The notes under the pieces were generated by a model. That model was not told the origin of the DNA. It made no database searches and was given only the letters and a program-made list of their open reading frames with translations. From positions 62,001 through 126,000 of the forward strand of contig NZ_FMVW01000005.1 in NCBI RefSeq assembly GCF_900102695.1: a DNA stretch of 64,000 nt. The letters run 5' to 3'. Shown in pieces: positions 17,383-25,922 of the stretch. This stretch comes from Afifella marina DSM 2698 (GTDB lineage Bacteria; Pseudomonadota; Alphaproteobacteria; Rhizobiales; Afifellaceae). Each line of letters starts with the position of its first letter. Positions within the stretch are counted from its first letter, which is position 1. Position numbers and translations under genes: made by a program.

Positions 17383-18477
17383 CTAAGGGTGGAGCTTTGC
17401 AGAGGTCATTTCGCTGTCGGCAGTCAGAAAGCGATAGCGCTGATCGAGATAGGATGCCCACGGATCGTCCGGACCGAGCTCGTCGATCAGAGGCCGAAAG
17501 AGCGCCTCGGTCGAACAGCTGACGAAGTCGCTCGGCGTTTGGAGAAGGCCGCTGAAGACGGCAAAGGCGTCCTTGCCGAATGGTCTAAGTGCCGGCGAGG
17601 TCACTTTGCGAAGTGCCAGGTTAGCGGACGGCGCGATATGCAGGACGCGGACCCGCTCCGCCCCTTCTTCTCGCGCTTTCTGCATTTGAAAGGCGAGCAT
17701 TTGCTGGCGCAGGAGCTGGTAAAACGGCTCGTAGAAGAAATCGTCAAGCGACAGACCGAGATCTGAGCGGATCGGCCCCTGGGGAGCGAAGGCGAGAGCT
17801 CCGTAACGCATGGTGCGGACGTCATGGCCGGTCGGATCGAGCGGCGCGCCGTATCGTTCGGTGTACTTCCATTCGATCAGCAGCGTCTCGCGTCGGCCCT
17901 GATGCTGGAAGGCGAGGCAGGCGTCGGCGCTGGTGCAATTCGCTCCGCGTGTGCGCCCTCCGGTTCCCGATCCCTTTGCGACTGACCGGCTCTCATTGAG
18001 ATAATCGCCGTCGATCCACTCGAAAGCGACATACCAGGGACGTCCTTCAGGCCCGGCTTCGACCGGCAGCATGTGGGGTTGGGGAATGTCGAGCGCCAGC
18101 GAGACGAGCCGTGACAGGACTTCGGGTCGTTCGGCGAGAGGCATCAAAAAGTTGAGACAGCACGCCTGCGATGAAAGCGCATGGTCTGCGGCGAGATGCC
18201 AGGTGATGCGGCGCTCAGAGAAATAGGCGGCGGCTTTGGTGCGAATCATCGGGGCGAGGTTGAGGCGCTCACCACCCGGCGTCAGCCAGAAATCATAGCC
18301 GCGATAGCCGATCCTGTCTGGGAATCTCTCACGAAAGTAAGCCGACTGGCTCTGCTTTTCGGACGCCGCAAACGAACGGGCGCGCACAAACTTCGGCGCC
18401 TTTTCCGTCACCGGACTGCCGGAGGGGTCGGCGCTGCACTTGGCTGGGCTTTTATGGATGCCTCCCGGGTTGGACAT
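17383..18477 (-). CDS. putative PD-(D/E)XK endonuclease, PGN_0703-like
   Basis: The 364-residue protein resembles the PGN_0703 family of putative restriction endonucleases. A likely nuclease core is the Asp of SADACLAF followed by LLIEWKYTERYG (E-x-K) about 18 residues later. RIGYRGYDFWLTPGGERLNLAP opens the conserved part near residue 60 (cited here in two overlapping readings), and FMPLAERPEVLSRLV follows. The ATG at 18477 is preferred because an upstream ATG at 18498 would start inside tRNA-Thr. No methylase or specificity subunit is beside it. Its placement against a tRNA gene and next to DUF3320 suggests an accessory insertion. The family assignment is from memory of the conserved pattern. 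Confidence 0.62.
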   Translation of the reverse strand: MSNPGGIHKSPAKCSADPSGSPVTEKAPKFVRARSFAASEKQSQSAYFRERFPDRIGYRGYDFWLTPGGERLNLAPMIRTKAAAYFSERRITWHLAADHALSSQACCLNFLMPLAERPEVLSRLVSLALDIPQPHMLPVEAGPEGRPWYVAFEWIDGDYLNESRSVAKGSGTGGRTRGANCTSADACLAFQHQGRRETLLIEWKYTERYGAPLDPTGHDVRTMRYGALAFAPQGPIRSDLGLSLDDFFYEPFYQLLRQQMLAFQMQKAREEGAERVRVLHIAPSANLALRKVTSPALRPFGKDAFAVFSGLLQTPSDFVSCSTEALFRPLIDELGPDDPWASYLDQRYRFLTADSEMTSAKLHP

Positions 18478-18487
18478 AGGGAGGCGA

Positions 18488-18563
18488 TGGTGCCGCATGC
18501 CGGACTCGAACCAGCGACCCCCTCATTACGAATGAGGTGCTCTACCAACTGAGCTAATGCGGC
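18488..18563 (-). tRNA. tRNA-Thr (anticodon CGU)
   Basis: The - strand folds as a complete cloverleaf. The acceptor stem is GCCGCAT at 18557-18563 with ATGCGGC at 18492-18498. The D-arm is TAGCTCAGTTGGTAGAGC. The anticodon stem CTCAT/ATGAG encloses the loop with anticodon CGT. The T-arm contains GGTTCGAGTCC. The discriminator A and an encoded CCA are at 18488-18491. The start of the putative endonuclease gene lies about ten bases past the 3' end. Confidence 0.97.
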
Positions 18564-18719
18564 CCGGCCGAGCCATGGCTCGGCGACAGGATGTCGTCGA
18601 TCGACACCGGGCATTGAGGGGCGGTGCCCCTTAGCGCGCCACCTCTTAGCGAAATGTGGGCGCGCGGGCAAGCGGGGAAGACACCCGTTTGCCATGCGCG
18701 TTCGTTATCGACGACAGTT

Positions 18720-20987
18720 TCAGAAAAGCCTGAAGCGGCTGCGCCCTGCCTCTTCTTCGGGCTTCTTTTCCTCTGGTCCTGGATCATCCGGCAGGCGCGG
18801 CCGATTGCCCTGGCTGCCGTTGGCGCGCTGCGAAGCGTCCTCATCCTCGGAATGGGCGTCCTTTGGCGCATCGACCGGAACGGGCGGTGCCTTCGGTGCC
18901 TCGCCCTTGCCCTCTGCCAAGGGGTCAGGCCGCTTGGGAGCCGTATTCGCCGATGCGGCCGGCGTTGGACTGGCCGGCGTTGGACTGGCCGGAGTGGGAC
19001 TGGCCGGAGTGGGACTGGCCGGTGTGGGAGTGGCCGGTGTGGGAGTGGCCGGTGTCGGAGTGGCCGGTGTCGGGCTCGCCGCAGGCGAGGCGATCGACGG
19101 TTTTTCATCCGCCGGTTTTGCGCCTGCGGACCGGCCGGCCGTGTTCTCGACAGCCTTGCTGTCGGGCGCGACTGGCGCCGCAAAAGATGTCGTAGCCTGT
19201 GAGCCCGCACTGCTCTCTTTCGGTTTCGTGGCATCCGTTGCTGCGGAGGTTTTGGCGCTCTCTGGGGCCGCGGTCGTCGTCGGCTTGTCGGTTGCTGCGG
19301 GTGCAGGCTCACGCGGTTTCGGCGGCTGGATGGCCCCCACCCCGGCTGCCGCTCCGGCCCCGCTAAGGATGGCGGTGGTCTTGGGAGGTTGCGGCTTTGC
19401 TGCCGTTGGTGGCGTGCCTGCGTCCGCACTGGCTTTGGGCTTGTCGGTAGATGGTGCTGCCGGCTTTTCGGCGTCAGCGGGTTTCGCCGCCGCGGTGGGT
19501 GCCGTCGTTGAACCCGCCGCAGGTGTGGTGGTGGTCTCGGGCTTTCCACCTGTCGGCTTGAACCGCGCTGTCGCCGGTCCGCTGGACGCAGATGCCGCGG
19601 AGACCGGGGTTGCGGTCAATGTCGGGGCCGGGCCCTCGTCGCGCAGGGGGCTGATCTCGCGCGGACGGAAGCTCGCCTCATCGATGTCGATGGTGCGGCG
19701 GCTCTCCGGTTCCTCGATCGGCACCTTCCATTCCACCGTGTCGATGCGGCCGGTCACCGGTGAAACCGGCGCCCATTCGTCGAGGATGACGCCATCGGCG
19801 GTCCAGGCCGGATCGCGCGGCGCATGCACGGCGCGTGACAGCCATTCGCGGGCGCGGCCGCGATCGCCATGCTCGCCTTCCTCGATTTCGGCCATCATCA
19901 GAAGCGCGTTCTGTGTCGGCCGGGTGCGGATCATCGGTAGAAGTGTCTCGCGGGCGCGCTCCCAGTCGCGCGAGCCGATTGCCGCGCGCGCCATCACCAT
20001 GCGCGCTGCATCCTCCTGCGGACGCAGCTTCATCAAGGTTTCGAGACGCTGGAAGCGGTCCCGGGCGGAATCGCCGGGGCGCACATTGGCGTAGGCGTCA
20101 GCAATGTCGGGATGCGGATTGGCCTTCCAGGTGGTCTCCAGAACGCGCGTGGCGCGACGAATGTCGCCGAGACGTGAGGAGAGGCGGCCGGCAAGAACTG
20201 CAGCCGGAACCAGACTCGGCTGCAGACCATGGGCCTCGAGCGCTGCTTCCTTGGCCTTGTCTGGCTGGCCGTCTTCCCAGTCGATTGCCTGAGCGGTCAG
20301 GATCACCGCGCGCAGGCGGCGCGCTTCCTTGCGATCGATGTCGCCGGTCTCGGCATAACGCGAAAGCGTCTTCAGTGCCTCTTCCCAGGAGCCTTCCGCC
20401 GTCTGATAGCGCATCAGGGCGCGCGAGGCCCAGGCGGCCGAAGGCGAGGTCTCGCGCGCCTGTTCGGCGAATGCGCGAGCCGTGTCGTGGTCGCCCTCGC
20501 GCGCTGCCTCGATGAACAGGCCTCTCAGGCCCACAATGCGCGTCCGTTCATGGCCGAGCATGCCCTTGAAGGCTTCGCGCGCCTTGGCGTGGTCGCCGCG
20601 CAGCTGCGCCGTCTGTGCCCGAAGCAGCAGAGCCAGAGGCTCGTCGTCGCGGCGTGTCAGGTCGTGAGATGCACGCTCGGCGGTGCGCAGATCTCCGGCG
20701 GCGACGGCGAGAAGGCCCGTCGACAGCGCCTCGCGCTGGCGGCGTTCGCGGCGGCGACGCCAGGATTGGCGGGCTTTCAGCGGGAAACGCAGGATGAGAA
20801 CGATCAGCCCGACGACGATGAAGCCGGCGGCGATTGCCAAGAGCGCCGCGAGAGCGGCGCGGGCAAGCCCGATCGTATAGGCCGTGTCGGCGAAGGTGAG
20901 GGTCACTTCGCCGGGGGCTTCCTTCAGCCAGGAGAAACCCAGCACGAAGGCGAAGACGACGGCGATGAGAATGAGGAAGCGAATCAT
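18720..20987 (-). CDS. hemY: HemY-like membrane TPR protein with long Ala/Pro/Thr tail
   Basis: The 755-residue protein begins with the HemY N-terminal region: one membrane helix at residues 2-18, a second near 40-68 (ALAALLAIAAGFIVVGLIVL), then a basic stretch and TPR-like helical repeats to about residue 400. HemY is linked to the late heme pathway and to Mic60 in alphaproteobacteria; its molecular role is not settled. From about residue 450 to the end it is low-complexity Ala/Pro/Thr/Lys, including eight tandem five-residue repeats, so it is far longer than usual HemY. It is the last gene of hemC-hemD-mic60-hemY, nine bases after mic60. Confidence 0.88.
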   Translation of the reverse strand: MIRFLILIAVVFAFVLGFSWLKEAPGEVTLTFADTAYTIGLARAALAALLAIAAGFIVVGLIVLILRFPLKARQSWRRRRERRQREALSTGLLAVAAGDLRTAERASHDLTRRDDEPLALLLRAQTAQLRGDHAKAREAFKGMLGHERTRIVGLRGLFIEAAREGDHDTARAFAEQARETSPSAAWASRALMRYQTAEGSWEEALKTLSRYAETGDIDRKEARRLRAVILTAQAIDWEDGQPDKAKEAALEAHGLQPSLVPAAVLAGRLSSRLGDIRRATRVLETTWKANPHPDIADAYANVRPGDSARDRFQRLETLMKLRPQEDAARMVMARAAIGSRDWERARETLLPMIRTRPTQNALLMMAEIEEGEHGDRGRAREWLSRAVHAPRDPAWTADGVILDEWAPVSPVTGRIDTVEWKVPIEEPESRRTIDIDEASFRPREISPLRDEGPAPTLTATPVSAASASSGPATARFKPTGGKPETTTTPAAGSTTAPTAAAKPADAEKPAAPSTDKPKASADAGTPPTAAKPQPPKTTAILSGAGAAAGVGAIQPPKPREPAPAATDKPTTTAAPESAKTSAATDATKPKESSAGSQATTSFAAPVAPDSKAVENTAGRSAGAKPADEKPSIASPAASPTPATPTPATPTPATPTPASPTPASPTPASPTPASPTPAASANTAPKRPDPLAEGKGEAPKAPPVPVDAPKDAHSEDEDASQRANGSQGNRPRLPDDPGPEEKKPEEEAGRSRFRLF
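18957..19076. repeat. eight tandem 15-base repeats inside hemY
   Basis: Eight copies of a 15-base unit beginning GGCCGG lie end to end. They come in pairs: copies 1-2 are identical, as are 3-4 and 5-6; copies 7-8 differ by one or two bases. They encode a PTPAT/PTPAS repeat (about residues 637-677). The 15-base period keeps the frame, so copy-number changes would lengthen or shorten the tail without breaking the gene. It is not a CRISPR: there are no spacers. Confidence 0.95.
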
Positions 20988-20996
20988 GTCAGGTCC

Positions 20997-23003
20997 TCAG
21001 CCGGCGGCGTTGAGGCGGGAGAGAGATTTCGCCCGCAGATCTTCCGCGAGCGCTTCCGCGTCGGCTCGAGCCTTGAGTTTTTCGGCCCAATCGGCGGAGG
21101 GTTGGCGAACGCCTTCAGGCAGGCTCTGCCATTCGGTGTAAGCCTCGTTGAGGCGACCGGCAGCGAGATCGGCCTCGATACGGGAGACAATGGCATCCGG
21201 TTCGTCGCCCTGGCGCGGCCCGGCGGGACGCACCTCCACGAGGCCTCGCGCACTTGCGATGAGCCGATCCATCACGCCGACATCCTCCTCGGGGGCGTCC
21301 GCGGCGCGCAGGATCTTCGGAACGTAGGTACGGAATTCCGCTGCGAGGGCTTCGCGCGTCGGCAGACCCTCCGCTGCGTGCGCCGACAGCGTCTCGCTCA
21401 CCGCGCCTTCCCCAGCAAAGCCAAAAACTGCCTCGAGCTCGGTTTCGTATGACTGGCCGCTTGCGACAGCGTCGGCGAAGGCTTCGGCGGCAACGGCCGG
21501 CGCAATCGCCGTCGCGTTTTCCATGCTTTCTTCAAGCTTCGTCATGCGCTGAGAAAGCTCTTCGAGTTGGGCTCGCGTCTCCTCGTCCGTGCTTTGCGTA
21601 TGCTGAAGCGCATTTTGCAGATCCGCAACGGAATCGCGCACATTCGACAGGTCGCTGCTGGCGGCCGCGCCGGAGACGCTCTGCTGCAGTGTGGTGAGCA
21701 TCTGCTGGTTGGTCGTCACCGCCTGTTGCAGCGGGCCAAGATCGACGGGTGCTGCGTTTTCCAGATCCCCAAGCCGCCCTGAAAGGTCGTCGAGACGGCC
21801 GGAGAGAGCCTGAAGCTCTCCTTGGCTGGCACCGGCGCCAGCCTGGGCGGGCGCGCTCTCGCCGCCGCCTGCTGCAGCGCTCATTTGCTCTTCGAGCGAA
21901 TTGATACGGTTGCGAAGATCATTGAGCGCAGTCGGTTCTGCCGACGCAGCGCCGTTTTGATCCGTGAGGTTTGCCACGGAACGCTGCAATTCTGAGACTT
22001 CCGCGCGGAGATCGTCCGATCCACCGCCCTCTGCCACAGCGGGCTGGTTCTGCAGAGCTTCAAGTTGTTCCTGAAGCTGCGCTTGCTCGTCCTGCAGGCG
22101 GGCAATTGCCGCATCGTTGCTGCCTGTTCCCGCCGTTGCGCCCGTTCCTCCGCCGCCATTGGTGCCCGGAAGCGTGACGCCGTATTGGGGACCATAGGTC
22201 TGCAGCGCCCAGGCGCCGCCAAGCGCAACACCGCCGCCGACGATGCCGGCGAGGAGGAGCCCGCCGAATCCCACTCCCCGCTTCGGCGGCTTGGGCGGGG
22301 GTGGCGTCTTGCCGGACGCGGATTTCTCGGGCCCCGGCTTCGGGGTGCCCTTGTTGACGTCTTTGTCTGCGCTGCTGGCGGCGCCCGTTTCCGTGCCCGT
22401 GCTCGGGATAGCCCCCGGCTTGCCCGTCGCCGTGCCAGTTGCGGCAGTGCCAGTTGCGGTCGCGCCAGCCGTTCCGGCAGCGCTCGTGCTGGAAGCGTTT
22501 TTGCCTGCAGCTCCCGGGGCGGTGGTCCTGCTGTCCGGCCTGGCCGGTTCCTTATCGGATGTCTTGTCCGAGGTCGCAGAAGTTTTGTCTGGGGTGGCCT
22601 TCTCCGCGGTGTTGGCCGATGTCGAGGGTTTCTCGCCGGCCTTCGCGGTCGCTGCACTTGATGCTGCCGCGGCACTGCCTTTCGCCGCTGCGTCCGTGCC
22701 GCTTGCGTTTGTTGCACTCGCGCTGTCGGCGCCCCGGCTTGCGGCGCCGGTCTTTACGGCATCCTCGCGCTGTGCGTTCTTGTCTTCCGATGGCTTTACG
22801 GGGCCGGCCGGTGCGCCGGTCTTCCCGGGCTCTTCCTGGCGTCCCTCGCGGTCAACCGCCATCTTCGGCGCTTCGTTCTTTTTGGGGTCGGCGGGGCCGC
22901 CCGCGGAGCTCTGCTTCACTTCTTCGGCCTTCAGATCGATTGTCACGGGTTTACGCTTGTCGCCCGAGGCGGACATACGCTTGTCCTCAGGTTGCCTGGC
23001 CAC
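20997..23003 (-). CDS. bacterial Mic60/mitofilin-family membrane protein
   Basis: The 668-residue protein has the layout of alphaproteobacterial Mic60: a long disordered Ala/Thr/Lys/Pro-rich N-terminus (1 to about 240), one transmembrane helix (FGGLLLAGIVGGGVALGGAW, about 246-265), a coiled-coil section (about 290-500, e.g. LQDEQAQLQEQLEALQ), and a C-terminal mitofilin-like region with LNEAYTEWQSLPEGVRQ. Mic60 shapes intracytoplasmic or cristae-like membranes. The GTG at 23003 has AGGAGG five bases upstream; an ATG nine codons later with GAGG is an alternative. It sits between hemD and hemY, the conserved context for this family. Confidence 0.85.
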   Translation of the reverse strand: MARQPEDKRMSASGDKRKPVTIDLKAEEVKQSSAGGPADPKKNEAPKMAVDREGRQEEPGKTGAPAGPVKPSEDKNAQREDAVKTGAASRGADSASATNASGTDAAAKGSAAAASSAATAKAGEKPSTSANTAEKATPDKTSATSDKTSDKEPARPDSRTTAPGAAGKNASSTSAAGTAGATATGTAATGTATGKPGAIPSTGTETGAASSADKDVNKGTPKPGPEKSASGKTPPPPKPPKRGVGFGGLLLAGIVGGGVALGGAWALQTYGPQYGVTLPGTNGGGGTGATAGTGSNDAAIARLQDEQAQLQEQLEALQNQPAVAEGGGSDDLRAEVSELQRSVANLTDQNGAASAEPTALNDLRNRINSLEEQMSAAAGGGESAPAQAGAGASQGELQALSGRLDDLSGRLGDLENAAPVDLGPLQQAVTTNQQMLTTLQQSVSGAAASSDLSNVRDSVADLQNALQHTQSTDEETRAQLEELSQRMTKLEESMENATAIAPAVAAEAFADAVASGQSYETELEAVFGFAGEGAVSETLSAHAAEGLPTREALAAEFRTYVPKILRAADAPEEDVGVMDRLIASARGLVEVRPAGPRQGDEPDAIVSRIEADLAAGRLNEAYTEWQSLPEGVRQPSADWAEKLKARADAEALAEDLRAKSLSRLNAAG

Positions 23004-23103
23004 CTGCCCCTCCTGCAGCTGAAAGCCGATCGCGGCGATCGGTTCCTCAATTGTTATGCCCTAATGCGGGCGTTGGTGGAACGCCTCGCCCAATTCCGCC
23101 GAC

Positions 23104-23838
23104 CTATCCGTCGCAAGATGACCCTTGATAGTGGGCGATCATGTCAAAGAGCGAAGCCTGATCGGGGCGATCTGACACAATGACCGGACCGCGGGCAATG
23201 GGTCTGAGCGGCGCGGCGGCCTGGTCGGAGAGGCAGAAGCAGACGATGTTCGCGCCAAGCGGCGTCAGCCCGGCAGCTTCCAGAGTGCGTGCGAAGGTGG
23301 CGGCACTTTGCTGTGAATAGATGAGAATACCGGCCTCTTCGCCTGAGGCCAGCATGTCGCGGGCCCGGCTTTTCAGCTCGGTGACCGGCTCCGAACGATA
23401 GATTTCTCGCAAAACCACATCGAAGCCTGCGGCCGCCAGCTTGTCTTCAAGTGCGCCGGCGCGGCTGTTGGCGGCGAGGTAGAGGACGGGCCCGTCTTCG
23501 GGCTTCAGTGTTTCGCGAGCCAGCACGGCAAGTGCGTTCACGTCGCCGCCGGCGCTGCGCACGTCTGGGAAGCCGAGGTGATGACCTTCGGCGGCCGTGC
23601 GGTCGCCTACCGCAAGCAATGGCAGATGCTGCAGGCGGGCGAGTTCCGCATGGGCGGCAAGCGCCCGCACTGCATTCGCGCTCGTCACCAGCACCGCTTG
23701 GAACTCGTCCTCCGGCAGGGGTGCCTGAAGGGGCACCACTGCAAGGGCCGGCGAACGCACCACCTCATGGCCGAGAGCAATCAGCGTATGGGCCGTGCGG
23801 CTGCCATCAGGTTCGGGGCGGGTGACGACGAGACGCAT
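23104..23838 (-). CDS. hemD: uroporphyrinogen-III synthase
   Basis: The 244-residue protein cyclises hydroxymethylbilane to uroporphyrinogen III, the precursor of both heme and the corrin ring built by the cluster at 1-10 kb. HemD is poorly conserved in sequence. The recognisable parts are the start MRLVVTRPEPDGSRTAHTL, AVLVTSANAVRAL near residue 48, VGDRTAAEGHHLGF near residue 77 and ILIYSQQSAATFARTL near residue 171. Its ATG overlaps the hemC stop by one base, and a 100-base gap precedes mic60. Confidence 0.92.
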   Translation of the reverse strand: MRLVVTRPEPDGSRTAHTLIALGHEVVRSPALAVVPLQAPLPEDEFQAVLVTSANAVRALAAHAELARLQHLPLLAVGDRTAAEGHHLGFPDVRSAGGDVNALAVLARETLKPEDGPVLYLAANSRAGALEDKLAAAGFDVVLREIYRSEPVTELKSRARDMLASGEEAGILIYSQQSAATFARTLEAAGLTPLGANIVCFCLSDQAAAPLRPIARGPVIVSDRPDQASLFDMIAHYQGSSCDG

Positions 23839-24764
23839 CAGGCGATCCCGATCTTGGCCAACAGTTCGGCAGAGGCGCGGCCGCGCACCTCGGCACCCGT
23901 CTCGCGACCGATCTTTTCTGCGTCTGTGGCCGAGCCTTCGGCGGAGCCTTCCAGAACTTCCGTGCCGTCGGGTGAAAGCAGAAGGCCTCGGAAGGAGAGC
24001 TTATCGCCGTTCACTTGTGCCCAACCGGCGATCGGTGTGCGGCAGGATCCATCCAAGGTGTCGAGGAAGGCGCGCTCGCAGGTGACGGCAGACGCTGTCT
24101 CGGCATGGCCGATCTTGTCTAGGAGATCGCGCATCTTGGCATCGTCGTCGCGGCACTCGATGACCACTGCGCCCTGACCACAAGCCGGCGGGAATTCCAA
24201 CGGATCGAGAAGCGCCGTCGCATGGCTGTCGACACCGAGGCGGCACATGCCGGCATAGGCAAGCAGCGTCGCGTCGAGTTCGCCGTCCTCGACCTTCTGG
24301 ATGCGGGTCGGCAAATTGCCGCGCAGAAGCGTGATCTCGAGGTCGGGTCTGGCCCGCCGCAACAGCGCTTCGCGGCGCAAGGAGGCAGTCCCGAAGCGAG
24401 CGCCCTCGGGCAGATTTTCAAGGCCGCCGCCATGATGCGAAATGACTGCGTCGCGAACGTCTGCGCGGGGCAGATAGGCAGCAAGCGTCAGCCCTTCCGG
24501 CAGGCGCGTCGGCATATCCTTGGCGGAATGCACGGCAATATCGATGGATTTATCGATCAGCGCCTCTTCGATCTCTTTGGTGAAGAGGCCTTTGCCACCC
24601 GCTTCCAGCAGTGCACGATTTTGAATGCGGTCGCCTGAGGTCTTGATGACGACGATCTCGATGTCGGCTTCGTCGATCCCAGTCGCGACCAGCGCGTCAC
24701 GCGTCGCATGCGCCTGCCATAGAGCCAGGCCGCTGCCGCGTGTCCCAATTCTGAGCCGTTCCAT
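23838..24764 (-). CDS. hemC: hydroxymethylbilane synthase (porphobilinogen deaminase)
   Basis: The 308-residue enzyme joins four porphobilinogen units. It opens LRIGTRGSGLALWQA, has the catalytic region KGLFTKEIEEAL and DIAVHSAKDMPT (residues 58-85), and TASLRREALLRRARPDL, the substrate-binding Arg segment near residue 126. Cys241 in LDGSCRTPIAGWA is the attachment site of the dipyrromethane cofactor. It is the first gene of hemC-hemD-mic60-hemY and is divergent from tsaD across 63 bases, which must contain both promoters. Confidence 0.97.
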   Translation of the reverse strand: MERLRIGTRGSGLALWQAHATRDALVATGIDEADIEIVVIKTSGDRIQNRALLEAGGKGLFTKEIEEALIDKSIDIAVHSAKDMPTRLPEGLTLAAYLPRADVRDAVISHHGGGLENLPEGARFGTASLRREALLRRARPDLEITLLRGNLPTRIQKVEDGELDATLLAYAGMCRLGVDSHATALLDPLEFPPACGQGAVVIECRDDDAKMRDLLDKIGHAETASAVTCERAFLDTLDGSCRTPIAGWAQVNGDKLSFRGLLLSPDGTEVLEGSAEGSATDAEKIGRETGAEVRGRASAELLAKIGIA

Positions 24765-24827
24765 TTGCCCCTTCAGCTTAGCCGGTGCTACACGCCTAGG
24801 GTCTAATCAGCCAAGGGGATAAGTGCA

Positions 24828-25922
24828 ATGGACCCGGTCCTCCCCGGCGTCCCCCCAGGCGCCGCATCGAGCGTGCTCGGCATCGAAACGAGCTGCGACG
24901 AAACCGCCGCATCCGTCGTTGCTCGGGGCCCGGACGGGAAGGGAAAAATCCTTTCAAATGCGGTGTTCAGCCAGATCGCGGAGCATTCCGCCTTTGGCGG
25001 GGTGGTGCCGGAAATCGCAGCGCGCGCGCATGTGGAAGCGCTCGATGGCATCATTGCCGCAGCCCTTGCGGATGCGGACAAACGCCTTTGCGATGTCGAT
25101 GCGATTGCCGTGACGTCCGGGCCGGGCCTCATCGGTTGTCTGCTCGTCGGGGTGACCACGGCGCGGGCGCTTGCCGCCGCGGCCGGCCTTCCGCTTCTCG
25201 GAATCAATCATTTGGAGGGCCATGCGCTCACCCCCGTCCTCACCGATGACGTTGCCTTTCCCTATCTGCTTCTCCTCGTCTCCGGAGGACATACGCAGCT
25301 CGTCGCCGTCGAAGGCTATGGCCGCTACCGGCGCCTCGGTTCCACAATCGACGATGCGCTCGGTGAAGCTTTCGACAAGACGGCAAAGCTTCTTGGTCTT
25401 GGCTATCCGGGCGGCCCGGAAGTGGAGAAGCGCGCCCTCAGAGGAGATCCGAACCGCTTCAACTTGCCGCGCCCCCTTTTCGGTACGAAAGGCTGCGACT
25501 TTTCCTTTTCCGGGCTGAAGACGGCCCTTCGGATCAAGGCGGAGGCACTGGTTCCGCTGTCGGAGAAAGATGTCGATGATCTTTGCGCCGGCTTCCAGGC
25601 GGCAGTGGCAGCAATCGTTTCCGAACGCACAGCCCATGCGCTCAGAGTGCAGCCGTGGAACGCCCTCGTCGTCGCCGGCGGCGTTGCCGCCAATCAGGCC
25701 GTCCGTTCCGCACTGTCCGAGCTTGCCGACAAGGCTGGCATCGCTTTCGTCGCGCCGAGATCGGACCTTTGCACCGACAATGCGGCGATGATCGCCTGGG
25801 CGGGGCTCATGCGCCTCGGTGCAGGCGAGGCGCTCGAAGACATTGTGGCGCGTCCGCGCTGGCCGCTCGATCAGGCTGCGGAACCGCTTCTCGGATCCGG
25901 CCGTCACGGAGCAAGAGTTTAA
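24828..25922 (+). CDS. tsaD: tRNA N6-adenosine threonylcarbamoyltransferase
   Basis: The 364-residue TsaD (Gcp/Kae1) carries out the last step of t6A37 formation on ANN-reading tRNAs. The ASKHA fold motifs are [16 protein letters not shown] (residues 17-32), [14 protein letters not shown], and the iron-binding HxxxH in NHLEGHAL (His128 and His132). [11 protein letters not shown] near residue 150 and [15 protein letters not shown] near the end complete the set. The first 15 residues are an ordinary variable leader. Its stop overlaps the gpsA start (TAATG), a gene order common in alphaproteobacteria. Confidence 0.96.
   Translation: MDPVLPGVPPGAASSVLGIETSCDETAASVVARGPDGKGKILSNAVFSQIAEHSAFGGVVPEIAARAHVEALDGIIAAALADADKRLCDVDAIAVTSGPGLIGCLLVGVTTARALAAAAGLPLLGINHLEGHALTPVLTDDVAFPYLLLLVSGGHTQLVAVEGYGRYRRLGSTIDDALGEAFDKTAKLLGLGYPGGPEVEKRALRGDPNRFNLPRPLFGTKGCDFSFSGLKTALRIKAEALVPLSEKDVDDLCAGFQAAVAAIVSERTAHALRVQPWNALVVAGGVAANQAVRSALSELADKAGIAFVAPRSDLCTDNAAMIAWAGLMRLGAGEALEDIVARPRWPLDQAAEPLLGSGRHGARV

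Noticed and set aside
18957-19076. CRISPR array
   Set aside because: The units are 15 bases long and directly adjacent, without spacers, and are in frame inside hemY.
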